A stretch of DNA of 56,126 bases, from positions 1 to 56,126 of the forward strand of contig JASBZK010000011.1 in assembly GCA_029983505.1 (NCBI GenBank), read 5' to 3'. The notes under the pieces are model-generated. The model made no database searches and was not told the DNA's origin. It worked only from the letters and a program-made list of their open reading frames with translations. This document shows, in pieces, positions 41,843 through 49,475 of the stretch (its first letter is position 1; the number at the start of each line of letters is the position of its first letter). Position numbers and translations under genes: made by a program. The stretch is from Porphyromonas sp. Lineage in GTDB: Bacteria; Bacteroidota; Bacteroidia; Bacteroidales; Porphyromonadaceae.

Positions 41843-41921
41843 GGTACGTACCGAGCGTATATTTTGGTACAGACCGGGGTCGTGGCGAGACACGTACTGG
41901 GACGAACGTCCGGTACAGACC
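41843..41921. repeat. 23-bp pitch repeat array 11
   Basis: Four units at exact 23-bp steps: 41843 (GGTACGTACC), 41866 (GGTACAGACC), 41889 (GACACGTACT) and 41912 (GGTACAGACC). The spacers are unrelated to each other (GAGCGTATATTTT, GGGGTCGTGGCGA, GGGACGAACGTCC), so spacing and core are kept while spacer sequence is free. It is in the rpe-comEC gap. Confidence 0.88.
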
Positions 41922-41972
41922 AAAAAGAGTGTCATCGACAGGGCGTCCCGATACCCTATTCTTTACCCGAAA

Positions 41973-43535
41973 ATGATTGAGGAACCCTTATCTCCGCTTC
42001 CCTTTCCGAGACACCTCGACCGCCCTGCTTTTGTGGCACTCCTCGGGGTGGCTCTGGGGCTTGTGGCTTTCGGGTCTTCGTCGGTACTCCTTTGGAGTGG
42101 GGTGCTTGCCCTCTTCGGGCTATTGCTGTCGGGGGTATACCTGCTCTTGGGCAAAACGTCCTTCGGGTTCGGTGCGCTGCAGACCTTGCGCCCTCTTCTG
42201 CCCTCATTTGCCGTGGCTTGCTTTGTTGGTGCCGCTTTCGGTCTTTTTGCGGCGGAGCGTACGAGAGACCGGCTCCTTTTCCCTAAGGAGACCGTCCTCT
42301 ATGGGCAGCGGATAGAGGTACTCTATCCCGTGGCCGCCCACCGCTCTTCACCCCTTCAGTACGCGGTCGTGATACGGTCGGAGGGGAGAGAGATGGAGGT
42401 GCTTCTGAGGCCGCGTGACGGCAAAAAACTCGAGAATGGGTACGGGGTTTCTTTCCTCGGCGACCTGACGCTCTCGGCCCTGACGGACGGGACAAGTTAC
42501 CACCGGTACCTGCTCTCCGAAGGGTATTGGGCTACGGGCTTCTTTACGCCACGGACGGCACCCGTGAGGGCGGAGAATCCGCCATTTGGCGTCCGCTTGC
42601 AGGCTCTGAGAGAACGCGTGGTGCAGGACTTTGTGCGAAAATCCGCCCCTTTTCTTTCCCCTGATGAGCAAGGGCTCGTCGTGGCGCTCTCCCTCGGAGA
42701 CAGGTCGCGGCTTCAGAAGGCGGACAGGGACGACTTTACGAATGCCGGTTTGGCACATGTGATGGCGGTGTCGGGGTATCACTTGGGCGTGATTTTCTTT
42801 TTGCTCGGAGCCCTTTTGAAGCGTCTCTTGTGGCCGCACCGGATGCGGGCTCCTCGTTACGCTCTCCTTGCCACGGGGCTTCTCCTCTACACCCTTCTCA
42901 CAGGCGCGGCGACGGCGACGGTACGCGCTTTCGTGATGAGTACACTGATTCTTTTGGGCAAGGCTCTGGGGAGAAGGACGGATGCGGTGCAGTTGATGAG
43001 CCTCACGCTGCTGCTCTTCCTCCTCTTTGAGCCTCTGTCTTTCTTAAGTGTCGGGCTTGTGCTGAGCCTTGGTGCAGTGTGGGGGATATTGTCTTTTTTG
43101 CCCCTGTTTCGGAGGCTTTTCAGACCTTCGTTTCGTGTGTTGGGTTGGTTCAGGGACGCTTTCTTTGTCACCCTGTCTGCGCAGGTCGCGCTGCTCCCGC
43201 TCCTTTTCTTTTATTTCTCGAAGCTGCAGTTGTCCGTCTTTTGGAGCAATATCCCGCTCGTCCTTTTGAGTGCGGTGCTTATCCCGTACGGACTCTTTGC
43301 CGTGTTTCTCTCGCCCCTTTTGGGTGGGGTGGTTCCGGGACTGCTTTACCTGCCGCTCAGAGCGCCCGCGTCTTGGATGCTCGGGCTTACGCACTTTTTC
43401 GGCGGGGACGGAAATGCCCTCACGGTGCAGGGAGATTGGTCGCTCTTTATGGTGATCGCCTACTATGCGGCTCTGGTGATTGCGCAGAAATTGGCCGTAT
43501 CGCTCCTCAATCGCCGGCTCAGCTATCCGGCGTAA
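41973..43535 (+). CDS. comEC: ComEC/Rec2-family competence membrane protein
   Basis: A 520-aa inner-membrane protein. The N-terminus has three hydrophobic helices, then a soluble DUF4131-like part (about 90-210), then the Competence domain (about 220-500) with the conserved GLAHVMAVSGYHLGVIFFLLG and TGAATATVRAFVMSTLILLG stretches. ComEC forms the channel for single-stranded DNA uptake. The C-terminal metallo-beta-lactamase nuclease domain found in many ComEC proteins is absent, which occurs in Bacteroidetes. The start MIEEPLSPLPF at 41973 is chosen because the longer open frame runs back through repeat array 11. Its last 13 bp overlap the convergent gene. Confidence 0.92.
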   Translation: MIEEPLSPLPFPRHLDRPAFVALLGVALGLVAFGSSSVLLWSGVLALFGLLLSGVYLLLGKTSFGFGALQTLRPLLPSFAVACFVGAAFGLFAAERTRDRLLFPKETVLYGQRIEVLYPVAAHRSSPLQYAVVIRSEGREMEVLLRPRDGKKLENGYGVSFLGDLTLSALTDGTSYHRYLLSEGYWATGFFTPRTAPVRAENPPFGVRLQALRERVVQDFVRKSAPFLSPDEQGLVVALSLGDRSRLQKADRDDFTNAGLAHVMAVSGYHLGVIFFLLGALLKRLLWPHRMRAPRYALLATGLLLYTLLTGAATATVRAFVMSTLILLGKALGRRTDAVQLMSLTLLLFLLFEPLSFLSVGLVLSLGAVWGILSFLPLFRRLFRPSFRVLGWFRDAFFVTLSAQVALLPLLFFYFSKLQLSVFWSNIPLVLLSAVLIPYGLFAVFLSPLLGGVVPGLLYLPLRAPASWMLGLTHFFGGDGNALTVQGDWSLFMVIAYYAALVIAQKLAVSLLNRRLSYPA

Positions 43536-44761
43536 AAGAGATAACAGAGTGCGACGCTTGTGACCATTCCCACGAGGTCGGCGATGAGGGAGACCCCGAG
43601 TGTGTAGCGGGTGCGCTTTATGGCCACGCTACCGTAGTAAAGGGAGACGATATAGAAAGTGGTGTCGCTCGACCCTTGTACCAGGCAGACGAGCCGTCCC
43701 ACAAAGGAATCGGGACCGTAGTTCTGCATCGCTTCGATCATCAGCCCGCGCGCTCCGCTACCACTGAGGGGCTTCATCAGCATAGTGGGCAGAGCATCGA
43801 CCCAAGCAGTGTCCATCCCTCCGATGGTGCCGACACCGTAACTGATGCTCTCCGTGATCCAGTTGAGTGCCCCGCTGGCTCTGAAAAGCCCCACCGCCAC
43901 GAGTATGGCCACGAGATACGGGATGATCTTTATCGCTGTGCTGAACCCCTCCTTGGCTCCCTCGATGAAGTCTTCGTAGACGTTCCTTTTGGCAAAAAGC
44001 CCGCTGCCGATGAGAAGGGCGACCATTCCGATGAGTACGACGTGGCTGATGAGCGTGGAGAGCTCCGTAAGGCGCTCCTGGGAGATATGACGGATGCCCC
44101 AAAAGGACACCCCAACAAGTGCCATAAGGATGCCCATCGGGAGGAGAAAAGGCAGGCGGAAGAGATTGAGCTTCTGCTTGAAAGCGACAAGTAAGATGGC
44201 AGAGAGGGTGCTCGCCCCCGTGGCCAAAAGTATGGGCAGAAAGATGTCGGACGCGGCAGCGCTCCCCATCTGGATCCTGTACATAATGATGGTAATGGGG
44301 ATGACGGTCAGACCGCTGGCATTGATGCAGAGAAACATAATCATCGCGTCAGAGGCCTCTTCCTTTTTCCTATTCAGCTCTTGGAGACCCTGCATCGTCT
44401 GGAGTCCCAAAGGGGTCGCCGCGTTGTCCAGTCCGAGGAGGTTGGCGGAGAAGTTCATCAGCATCGTCCCCATAGCGGGATGTCCCTTGGGGACGGAGGG
44501 AAAGAGTACCGTGAAAAAAGGTGCCGTCACTTTGGACAAAGCCCCGACAAGTCCGCTTTTTTCGCCCACCTTGAGCAGCCCCTGCCACAGGGTAAGCACT
44601 CCGGCAAGTCCGAGAGAAAGCTCGAACCCGGTCTTGGCATTCGCAAAGAGGGCATCCGTCATCGCTCCGAAGACGCTCCCGTCTCCCGTGACGATGAGCT
44701 CCGAGAGGGCGACCACGAAGGCTATGAGGAAGAATCCGATCCAGATGTAGTTGAGTAGCAT
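43523..44761 (-). CDS. Fused SpmA-SpmB-type nucleoside-recognition membrane protein
   Basis: A 412-aa polytopic membrane protein. The N-terminal half (about 1-200) resembles spore maturation protein A (GLAGVLTLWQGLLKVGEKSG, LMNFSANLLGLDNAATPLG) and the C-terminal half (about 235-412) resembles SpmB (AKEGFSTAIKIIPYLVAILVAVG, LMKPLSGSGARGLM, VQGSSDTTFYIVSLYYGSV), both of the nucleoside-recognition/GATE fold. Fused forms are common in non-sporulating Bacteroidetes and their substrate is unknown. The start MLLNYIWIGFF at 44761 is used instead of one eight codons longer. Its 3' end overlaps the comEC 3' end by 13 bp. Confidence 0.92.
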   Translation of the reverse strand: MLLNYIWIGFFLIAFVVALSELIVTGDGSVFGAMTDALFANAKTGFELSLGLAGVLTLWQGLLKVGEKSGLVGALSKVTAPFFTVLFPSVPKGHPAMGTMLMNFSANLLGLDNAATPLGLQTMQGLQELNRKKEEASDAMIMFLCINASGLTVIPITIIMYRIQMGSAAASDIFLPILLATGASTLSAILLVAFKQKLNLFRLPFLLPMGILMALVGVSFWGIRHISQERLTELSTLISHVVLIGMVALLIGSGLFAKRNVYEDFIEGAKEGFSTAIKIIPYLVAILVAVGLFRASGALNWITESISYGVGTIGGMDTAWVDALPTMLMKPLSGSGARGLMIEAMQNYGPDSFVGRLVCLVQGSSDTTFYIVSLYYGSVAIKRTRYTLGVSLIADLVGMVTSVALCYLFYAG

Positions 44762-44790
44762 ATCTCGTAGGCTACAAAGGTACACTTTTT

Positions 44791-44869
44791 GACCCGTACC
44801 AAAAGTTTTTGGGACACGGACCGAAATTATTTTTTCGGTCTGTGTGCGGCTTTCGTCCCGGTCTGTATG
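44791..44869. repeat. 23-bp pitch repeat array 12
   Basis: Units at 44791 (GACCCGTACC), 44813 (GACACGGACC), 44837 (inverted, GGTCTGTGTG) and 44860 (inverted, GGTCTGTATG); pitches 22, 24 and 23. The two middle units pair as CACGGACCGAAA and TTTCGGTCTGTG, with one G-T, around a T-rich loop. It lies between the SpmAB gene start and the helicase gene stop (minus strand). Confidence 0.8.
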
Positions 44870-44897
44870 AGATTTTGACGCGTCCCACGGGGTAAAT

Positions 44898-46370
44898 TCA
44901 GTCGAGGTACCTCACTGCGGAGAGCGTGTCCACGTCCCCGAAAATAAAGGCGGGCGGTGAGATGATGTAGAGGTGCTCCGTGGCGCGGGTGATGGCCGTG
45001 TAGAGCCACCGACAGAACGAGAGATCGATCATTTCGGGTGTGAGGTAGCCGATATTGAGGAAGACGTTTTTCCAGCCTCCGCCCTGTGCCTTATGCACCG
45101 TCATAGCATAGGCGTATTTGATCTGAAGGGCGTTGAGGTAGGGGTCTTTTCTCAGTTTCTGATACAGCCCCCTCTTTGTGGTCTCTTCGGGGTAGTCTGC
45201 TGCCACGTTTTTGTAGAGCTCTTCGCGCTGCTCGGCGGTGAGTGCGGCGGCTCCCGTGTAGAGGCTCTCGAGGATGATCTTGGCGGAAACGAATCCGCCT
45301 TGCGCGTCCTCGAGCTCTGCGTCGCGGAACGTGAACCCGTACATCCTCTCTTCCTTTCGGGTGCCAAGCATCCGGAGGAGCTCGCCATTGGCGACGAAAC
45401 TGCTCATCGGCTTACCGTTTTCGTCGGTGGGGTAGTGGAGGTAATTGTTGCGGACGACCATAATCTGCTCGCCCCGCGCTGCCTCTTCCTCCAGGTACAG
45501 GCTCTGCCTCCGGATGCCTTGATTGAAGGACTCCGCTTCGAGGTTGGTGCGCGTGAGGAGGATGGTTTCCTCCTGTCCTTTTTCGCGGTAAGAGCGCTCG
45601 AGGAGGTCGGGGAGGTCTTCTCCCGTGATAAACGTGATTTCACCCCCTTTCTCCGGAGGGCTGAGGAGCGGCTCGGACCAGTCCTCACCCATCGCAAGGC
45701 GAAGGATGCGGGTACGCAGTTCGTAGCTCGTGAGGACGATCTCCCCGGCACGCTCTTGACGCACGATCTCCGAGAGGATGCCGGTCCGGAGGTCCGGCGT
45801 ATATCCCCGGAGATAATCCTCCGAGAGCGCCGGACTGTACGGCGTGCCCACAGGCGGCAGCTGTGCGTCGTCGCCGATGAGTAGCAGCCTGGAGCCGTCG
45901 ATCGAGAAACAGTATTCCATAAGGTCGTCCAAGAGGCGCCCGTTGCCAAACGGGTTGAAGCCTTCGCCTGTGTTGCTGATCATAGAGGCCTCGTCCACGA
46001 CGTACAGCGTCCCTTCCTGCTCCCGATTGTAGCCCACGTCGTAGGTCGAAACTCCGTTTGTGTCAAACGCCGTGGCGCTTTTGGCCCGGTAAATGACCCG
46101 GTGGATGGTGTAGGCAGGCAGACCGCAGTAGCCCTGGAGTACTTTTGCGGCACGCCCCGTGGGCGCGAGCAACCGAACCGGACGCCCCGAGGAAGCGGCC
46201 ATTCTCGCAAAGGCACCCACAAGGGAGCTCTTACCGGTGCCGGCGTATCCTTTGAGCAAAAAAATGCCGTGCTCGGTCTCCGAAGAGAGAAACTGCTCTA
46301 ATTTTTCCATCACCGAAGATTGGGAGATGGTCGGTTCGAATGGAAAGAAATCCCGAATATGCAGACCCAT
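44898..46370 (-). CDS. RecD-like ATP-dependent DNA helicase
   Basis: A 490-aa superfamily-1B helicase. Motif I is LLKGYAGTGKSSLVGAF (about 39-55), Ia LLAPTGRAAKVL, II VVDEASMIS (about 124), III LLLIGDDAQLPPVG, and the C-terminal UvrD_C_2 motifs AYAMTVHKAQGGGW (about 430) and LYTAITRATEHLYII (about 460). It is short compared with RecD of RecBCD, and belongs to the stand-alone RecD2/viral-type group common in Bacteroidetes. Likely 5'-3' unwinding in repair or replication restart. No RecB/RecC-like gene is adjacent; the AddA-like gene is 36 kb away. Confidence 0.93.
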   Translation of the reverse strand: MGLHIRDFFPFEPTISQSSVMEKLEQFLSSETEHGIFLLKGYAGTGKSSLVGAFARMAASSGRPVRLLAPTGRAAKVLQGYCGLPAYTIHRVIYRAKSATAFDTNGVSTYDVGYNREQEGTLYVVDEASMISNTGEGFNPFGNGRLLDDLMEYCFSIDGSRLLLIGDDAQLPPVGTPYSPALSEDYLRGYTPDLRTGILSEIVRQERAGEIVLTSYELRTRILRLAMGEDWSEPLLSPPEKGGEITFITGEDLPDLLERSYREKGQEETILLTRTNLEAESFNQGIRRQSLYLEEEAARGEQIMVVRNNYLHYPTDENGKPMSSFVANGELLRMLGTRKEERMYGFTFRDAELEDAQGGFVSAKIILESLYTGAAALTAEQREELYKNVAADYPEETTKRGLYQKLRKDPYLNALQIKYAYAMTVHKAQGGGWKNVFLNIGYLTPEMIDLSFCRWLYTAITRATEHLYIISPPAFIFGDVDTLSAVRYLD

Positions 46371-46438
46371 TTCTGTAAAAGTGGTATATTGCTACGAATT
46401 TGGTGCGGTATAAGTGAGGGATTTTCCCAAAAGTTTAC

Positions 46439-46446
46439 TAACTTTG
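46439..46446 (+). promoter_or_regulatory. Candidate -7 element for the 46547 gene
   Basis: TAACTTTG fits TAnnTTTG; start near 46453, leader of about 94 nt. No TTTG was found at 19-21 bp. Confidence 0.42.
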
Positions 46447-46546
46447 TACCGTAACAGCGAAGATACTACATTTTTGTGTGGTCTCCGAAGTGTGTGCAGT
46501 TTCGTGGTTTGATAATAAATGTAACAACAAACATAAATACCCTCTT

Positions 46547-47254
46547 ATGAAGAATGTTCTGAACGTAATTCTGGTGTTAGTGATTATAGCGCTCGGTTAT
46601 GCTTGCTTCGCCAGCATCCAAGGTCCTATCGAGTTCGATCGTACGCGTAAGGTTCGCGAAAAGGAGATCATCAAGGAGCTGATAGACATCCGTACCGCTC
46701 AAGTGGCCTACAAGCAGGAGCATAACGTCCATGCCAAGACGTTTGAAGAACTGAGAAACTGGATCCAAAACGGTACCACTAAGACCGTCCGCAAGCAGAT
46801 GGAACTTTCCGAAGACCAGCTTAAGAGTGGTCTGACCGAGTCCCAGGCCGTCAGCATCGTCAAAAAGGCAGAGGCTACTGGCAATTGGACCGAGGCTGAA
46901 CAAAAGGGGCTCTCCTACATCAATGACCAAGGTGCCCGTGTCTCCTTCTCTCGAGACACCATCGTAACGAATGCGCTTACTGCCATCTTCGGAGACAATT
47001 ACGACGTGTCTAAGCTCGGTCAGGTGCCCGGTACCAACGCCGAGTTTGAGATGGATACGGCATCCGTAACGACAGCGTCCGGCTACAACATTAAGATCTT
47101 CCAAGCTCAGGTGCCCTACACGGTTTACCTCGGGGATTTGAATAAAGGCGAACTTTCCAATCTCATCGACAAGGAACAGCAGTTCGGTCGCTATCCCGGT
47201 CTGCGCGTAGGTTCACTGACGGAAATCAACAACAACGCAGGAAACTGGGAGTAA
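46547..47254 (+). CDS. Hypothetical single-pass membrane protein, pseudopilin-like layout
   Basis: A 235-aa protein of unnamed family. An N-terminal hydrophobic helix (LNVILVLVIIALGYACF, about residues 4-20) is followed by a long amphipathic helix (EIIKELIDIRTAQVAYKQEHNV) and a soluble domain, a layout like type II secretion pseudopilins. The prepilin peptidase cleavage signal (short basic leader, G then F at +1 and E at +5) is missing, so it is probably a plain membrane-anchored protein. It sits upstream of DUF3822 and rsmD, a neighbourhood repeated in Bacteroidales. The start MKNVLNV at 46547 places the helix correctly; the frame is open 23 codons further upstream. A good terminator follows. 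Confidence 0.8.
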   Translation: MKNVLNVILVLVIIALGYACFASIQGPIEFDRTRKVREKEIIKELIDIRTAQVAYKQEHNVHAKTFEELRNWIQNGTTKTVRKQMELSEDQLKSGLTESQAVSIVKKAEATGNWTEAEQKGLSYINDQGARVSFSRDTIVTNALTAIFGDNYDVSKLGQVPGTNAEFEMDTASVTTASGYNIKIFQAQVPYTVYLGDLNKGELSNLIDKEQQFGRYPGLRVGSLTEINNNAGNWE

Positions 47255-47281
47255 TCTCGGACTGCGTTTGACCTCCAGGAT

Positions 47282-47322
47282 AGAGCCGCTTCCCGAGATG
47301 AATCGAGAAGCGGCTCTCTTTT
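47282..47322 (+). terminator. Terminator after the 46547 gene
   Basis: AGAGCCGCTTC (47282-47292) and GAAGCGGCTCT (47307-47317) form an 11-bp stem followed by CTTTT. Confidence 0.8.
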
Positions 47323-47360
47323 AGGACGGTCTCTCAAGCTAAAATCGGACAATACACAAG

Positions 47361-48197
47361 ATGATGCACTCTCGAATGGCGGATACAACCCCTCCCACTC
47401 CGAGCGAACGCGCCGCTGCGGAGCAGGACGCATTGCTCGTTTTTGCCCCCGGCAGACTTTTCTTCGGCGTAAGAGATGGAGACGGTCTCAAAGCATTGGT
47501 CGACGAAAAAGTCAGATCGTTGCACGACTTCCAAAGCCTCTACTTCGACAAGCCCCTTATCGGCTACCCTTACCGGACGGTCTCGCTATTTTTGGACGGC
47601 GGTGGGGTGTATGATTTTGTCCCCGGAGCTTTTGTCCCGGATGAGCAGGCCCTGTCCCTTTGGCTTCCCGGGCTTCCCGAGGGCGCTCGGATTATCAAGG
47701 AAAAATTTGCAGACCAGGGTTTCGAGCTGGTGAGTGCGGTCTCGGAGGACCTTGCGGAGTTCGTATCGAGGTCGTTTTCGCGCTATACGTTTTCGCATCC
47801 GGTCACGGGACTTGTGCAGGCTGCGTTGCAGTCCTCCCGGCTGTCCGGAGCTCGGGTGCTTTTCGGCGCCGTCTCCCGCATAGGCGGTGAGGAGGTCCTT
47901 GACCTCGTCCTTGCCGCCGGCGGGCGTGTGCATTTCTCCAATCGTTTTTTTCTCCACGGAGAGTCCGATGCACTCTACTTCATCACTTCGGTTTGGCGCG
48001 CCGAGGATCTCGACCGGGAAGAAGACGTCTTCCGCCTATTTGGGGACCAAATCACTCCGGCGATGAGTGCCGCGCTTGCTCCGATCAAAAAAGCGGTTAA
48101 GTCGTTCGAGATAAACAGTTTCTCCGAGCTCGGGCGCGAACTTCCCGGCGCCGAAAACTTCCCCGCACTCCTCAGACTCAAAATATTATGCGCATAA
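47361..48197 (+). CDS. DUF3822 family protein
   Basis: A 278-aa protein of a Bacteroidetes-only family of unknown function with an actin/ASKHA-like two-lobe look (strand-rich LLVFAPGRLFFGVRDGDGL at the start, FSNRFFLHGESDALYFITSVW in the second half). It regularly precedes rsmD, and here it overlaps the rsmD start by 10 bp, so the two are translationally coupled. A role in ribosome maturation can only be guessed from this. The start could also be the ATG at 47376 (MADTTPP). Confidence 0.88.
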   Translation: MMHSRMADTTPPTPSERAAAEQDALLVFAPGRLFFGVRDGDGLKALVDEKVRSLHDFQSLYFDKPLIGYPYRTVSLFLDGGGVYDFVPGAFVPDEQALSLWLPGLPEGARIIKEKFADQGFELVSAVSEDLAEFVSRSFSRYTFSHPVTGLVQAALQSSRLSGARVLFGAVSRIGGEEVLDLVLAAGGRVHFSNRFFLHGESDALYFITSVWRAEDLDREEDVFRLFGDQITPAMSAALAPIKKAVKSFEINSFSELGRELPGAENFPALLRLKILCA

Positions 48198-48748
48198 TCG
48201 GCGGTAAATACAGATCCCGAAGGTTTCAAGTCCCCACGTCTTTCAAAGCCAGACCCACGACGGATATGGCCAAGGAGAATCTCTTCAATATTCTCGGCAA
48301 TAGGCTCGATTGGGAGGAGACCGATGCCCTTGATCTCTTCGCCGGTACCGGCAGTATGGGTTTCGAGATGCTCTCAAGAGGTGCCAAGAGTGTGCTTGCG
48401 ATCGAAAAAGACTTCTCGCACTACCTCTTCATCAAAGAAGTGGCGGCCAAGCTCGCCGACCCTGCCTACAAGGTCATCAAGATGGACGCCCTCAAGTGGG
48501 TGGAAGCACAGGGGCGGAAAGAGGAGGAAGATAAGCCCGGATTTGATTTTATTTTCGCAGATCCGCCGTATTCTCTTGTTAGTCTCGAAAATATTTACGA
48601 TATTGCAGTTGAATCCGGGATACTGAGACCGGAGGGTCTCTTGATCATCGAGCATCCCAAGGGGATTGATTTCAGCGATCGCCCGCTCTTCAAAGAACTC
48701 AGGCACTACGGTGCCGTGCACTTCTCCTTTTTCTCCTATGGAGACTGA
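48188..48748 (+). CDS. rsmD: 16S rRNA (guanine966-N2)-methyltransferase RsmD
   Basis: A 186-aa SAM-dependent methyltransferase that modifies G966 of 16S rRNA. MRIIGGKYRSRRF and RPTTDMAKENLFNIL are typical of the N-terminus, LDLFAGTGSMGFEML (about 44-58) is the SAM-binding motif I, and FADPPY (about 122-127) is the catalytic motif IV for N2 methylation. Normal length. Coupled to DUF3822 upstream. Confidence 0.95.
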   Translation: MRIIGGKYRSRRFQVPTSFKARPTTDMAKENLFNILGNRLDWEETDALDLFAGTGSMGFEMLSRGAKSVLAIEKDFSHYLFIKEVAAKLADPAYKVIKMDALKWVEAQGRKEEEDKPGFDFIFADPPYSLVSLENIYDIAVESGILRPEGLLIIEHPKGIDFSDRPLFKELRHYGAVHFSFFSYGD

Positions 48749-48806
48749 GGCGGTGTCAAAACGGGTATTTTTGTTCCTTGCTAACTTTAATAAAAACAAG
48801 ATTACT

Positions 48807-49055
48807 ATGGGTATTATTGGCGCTCTTATCATTGGCCTCATCGCAGGTCTTATCGCATCCTGGATTATGCCGGGTGGTGCAAACGGTTGCATTTGGAATA
48901 CGCTCCTCGGTCTCATAGGCGGCGTGGTCGGTGGCTGGTTGGCTAACTTGCTCGGCATCGCCACTCCCGACACTTGGTGGATGAACGTCATCATCGGTGT
49001 GGTGGGAGCCTGCATCCTTATCGCTATCTATAACGCAATCACCAGGAAGAGATAA
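48807..49055 (+). CDS. GlsB/YeaQ/YmgE family small membrane protein
   Basis: An 82-aa protein with three hydrophobic glycine-rich helices (MGIIGALIIGLIAGLIASWI, TLLGLIGGVVGGWLANLLG, VIIGVVGACILIAIY), the pattern of the transglycosylase-associated protein family. Its members are stress-induced inner-membrane proteins of uncertain role. The ATG at 48807 is chosen because the family begins with MG-I-I; the frame is open further upstream into rsmD. TATTTTTG at 48766-48773 may be a -7 element. Confidence 0.88.
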   Translation: MGIIGALIIGLIAGLIASWIMPGGANGCIWNTLLGLIGGVVGGWLANLLGIATPDTWWMNVIIGVVGACILIAIYNAITRKR

Positions 49056-49085
49056 CGTCTCTTCGTTTAAGTTAACTTTATTGAG

Positions 49086-49127
49086 GTCTGTGCCACTCTC
49101 CCAAGAGTGGCGCAGACTTTTCTTTTT
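49086..49127 (+). terminator. Terminator after the GlsB-type gene
   Basis: GTCTGTGCCACTC and GAGTGGCGCAGAC form a 13-bp stem with one G-T pair around TCCCAA, followed by TTTTCTTTTT. Confidence 0.88.
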
Positions 49128-49236
49128 AAGAGAAAAGGCGTGCAGGCGCGATGCTCTGCCCCTCGCTGTATTTAGCGCTTTGGACAGCACCCTCAGAGGC
49201 AAAAGGTCTTATACTTCGAATTCCGACTTCGGTTTC

Positions 49237-49368
49237 GGTCTGTAGACGGCAAACATCTCGGTCTGTATGCGTACAAAAAGAGACACGTACCAAGAAAACC
49301 TTCTCGGTACGTGTCTCGTCCTCGTGTCGATAAGTACGTGTCTCGTTTTGTGTCGATTAGTAGGTGTT
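49237..49368. repeat. 23-bp pitch repeat array 13 (extended)
   Basis: Units at 49237 (GGTCTGTAGA), 49260 (GGTCTGTATG), 49282 (GACACGTACC), 49306 (GGTACGTGTC), then at wider steps 49333 (AGTACGTGTC) and 49359 (AGTAGGTGTT); pitches 23, 22, 24, 27 and 26. Units three and four form a perfect 12-bp inverted repeat (GAGACACGTACC at 49280-49291, GGTACGTGTCTC at 49306-49317). It lies in the 420-bp convergent gap between the GlsB-type gene and the fimbrillin-like gene; the remainder of the gap has no gene. Confidence 0.8.
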
Positions 49369-49475
49369 TAGACTGGGCAGAGATGCACTCCCCCGTCGTC
49401 ATTGTACGTTATGAAATCTTTGACGGAAGATCTCTTAAACAGAGGAGATTGCACACCGCCCTACACAGGCGATAA

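Noticed and set aside
41826..41972. Longer N-terminus for ComEC
   Set aside because: The extra 49 codons are translated from repeat array 11 and have no membrane or family character; the start at 41973 fits the family.
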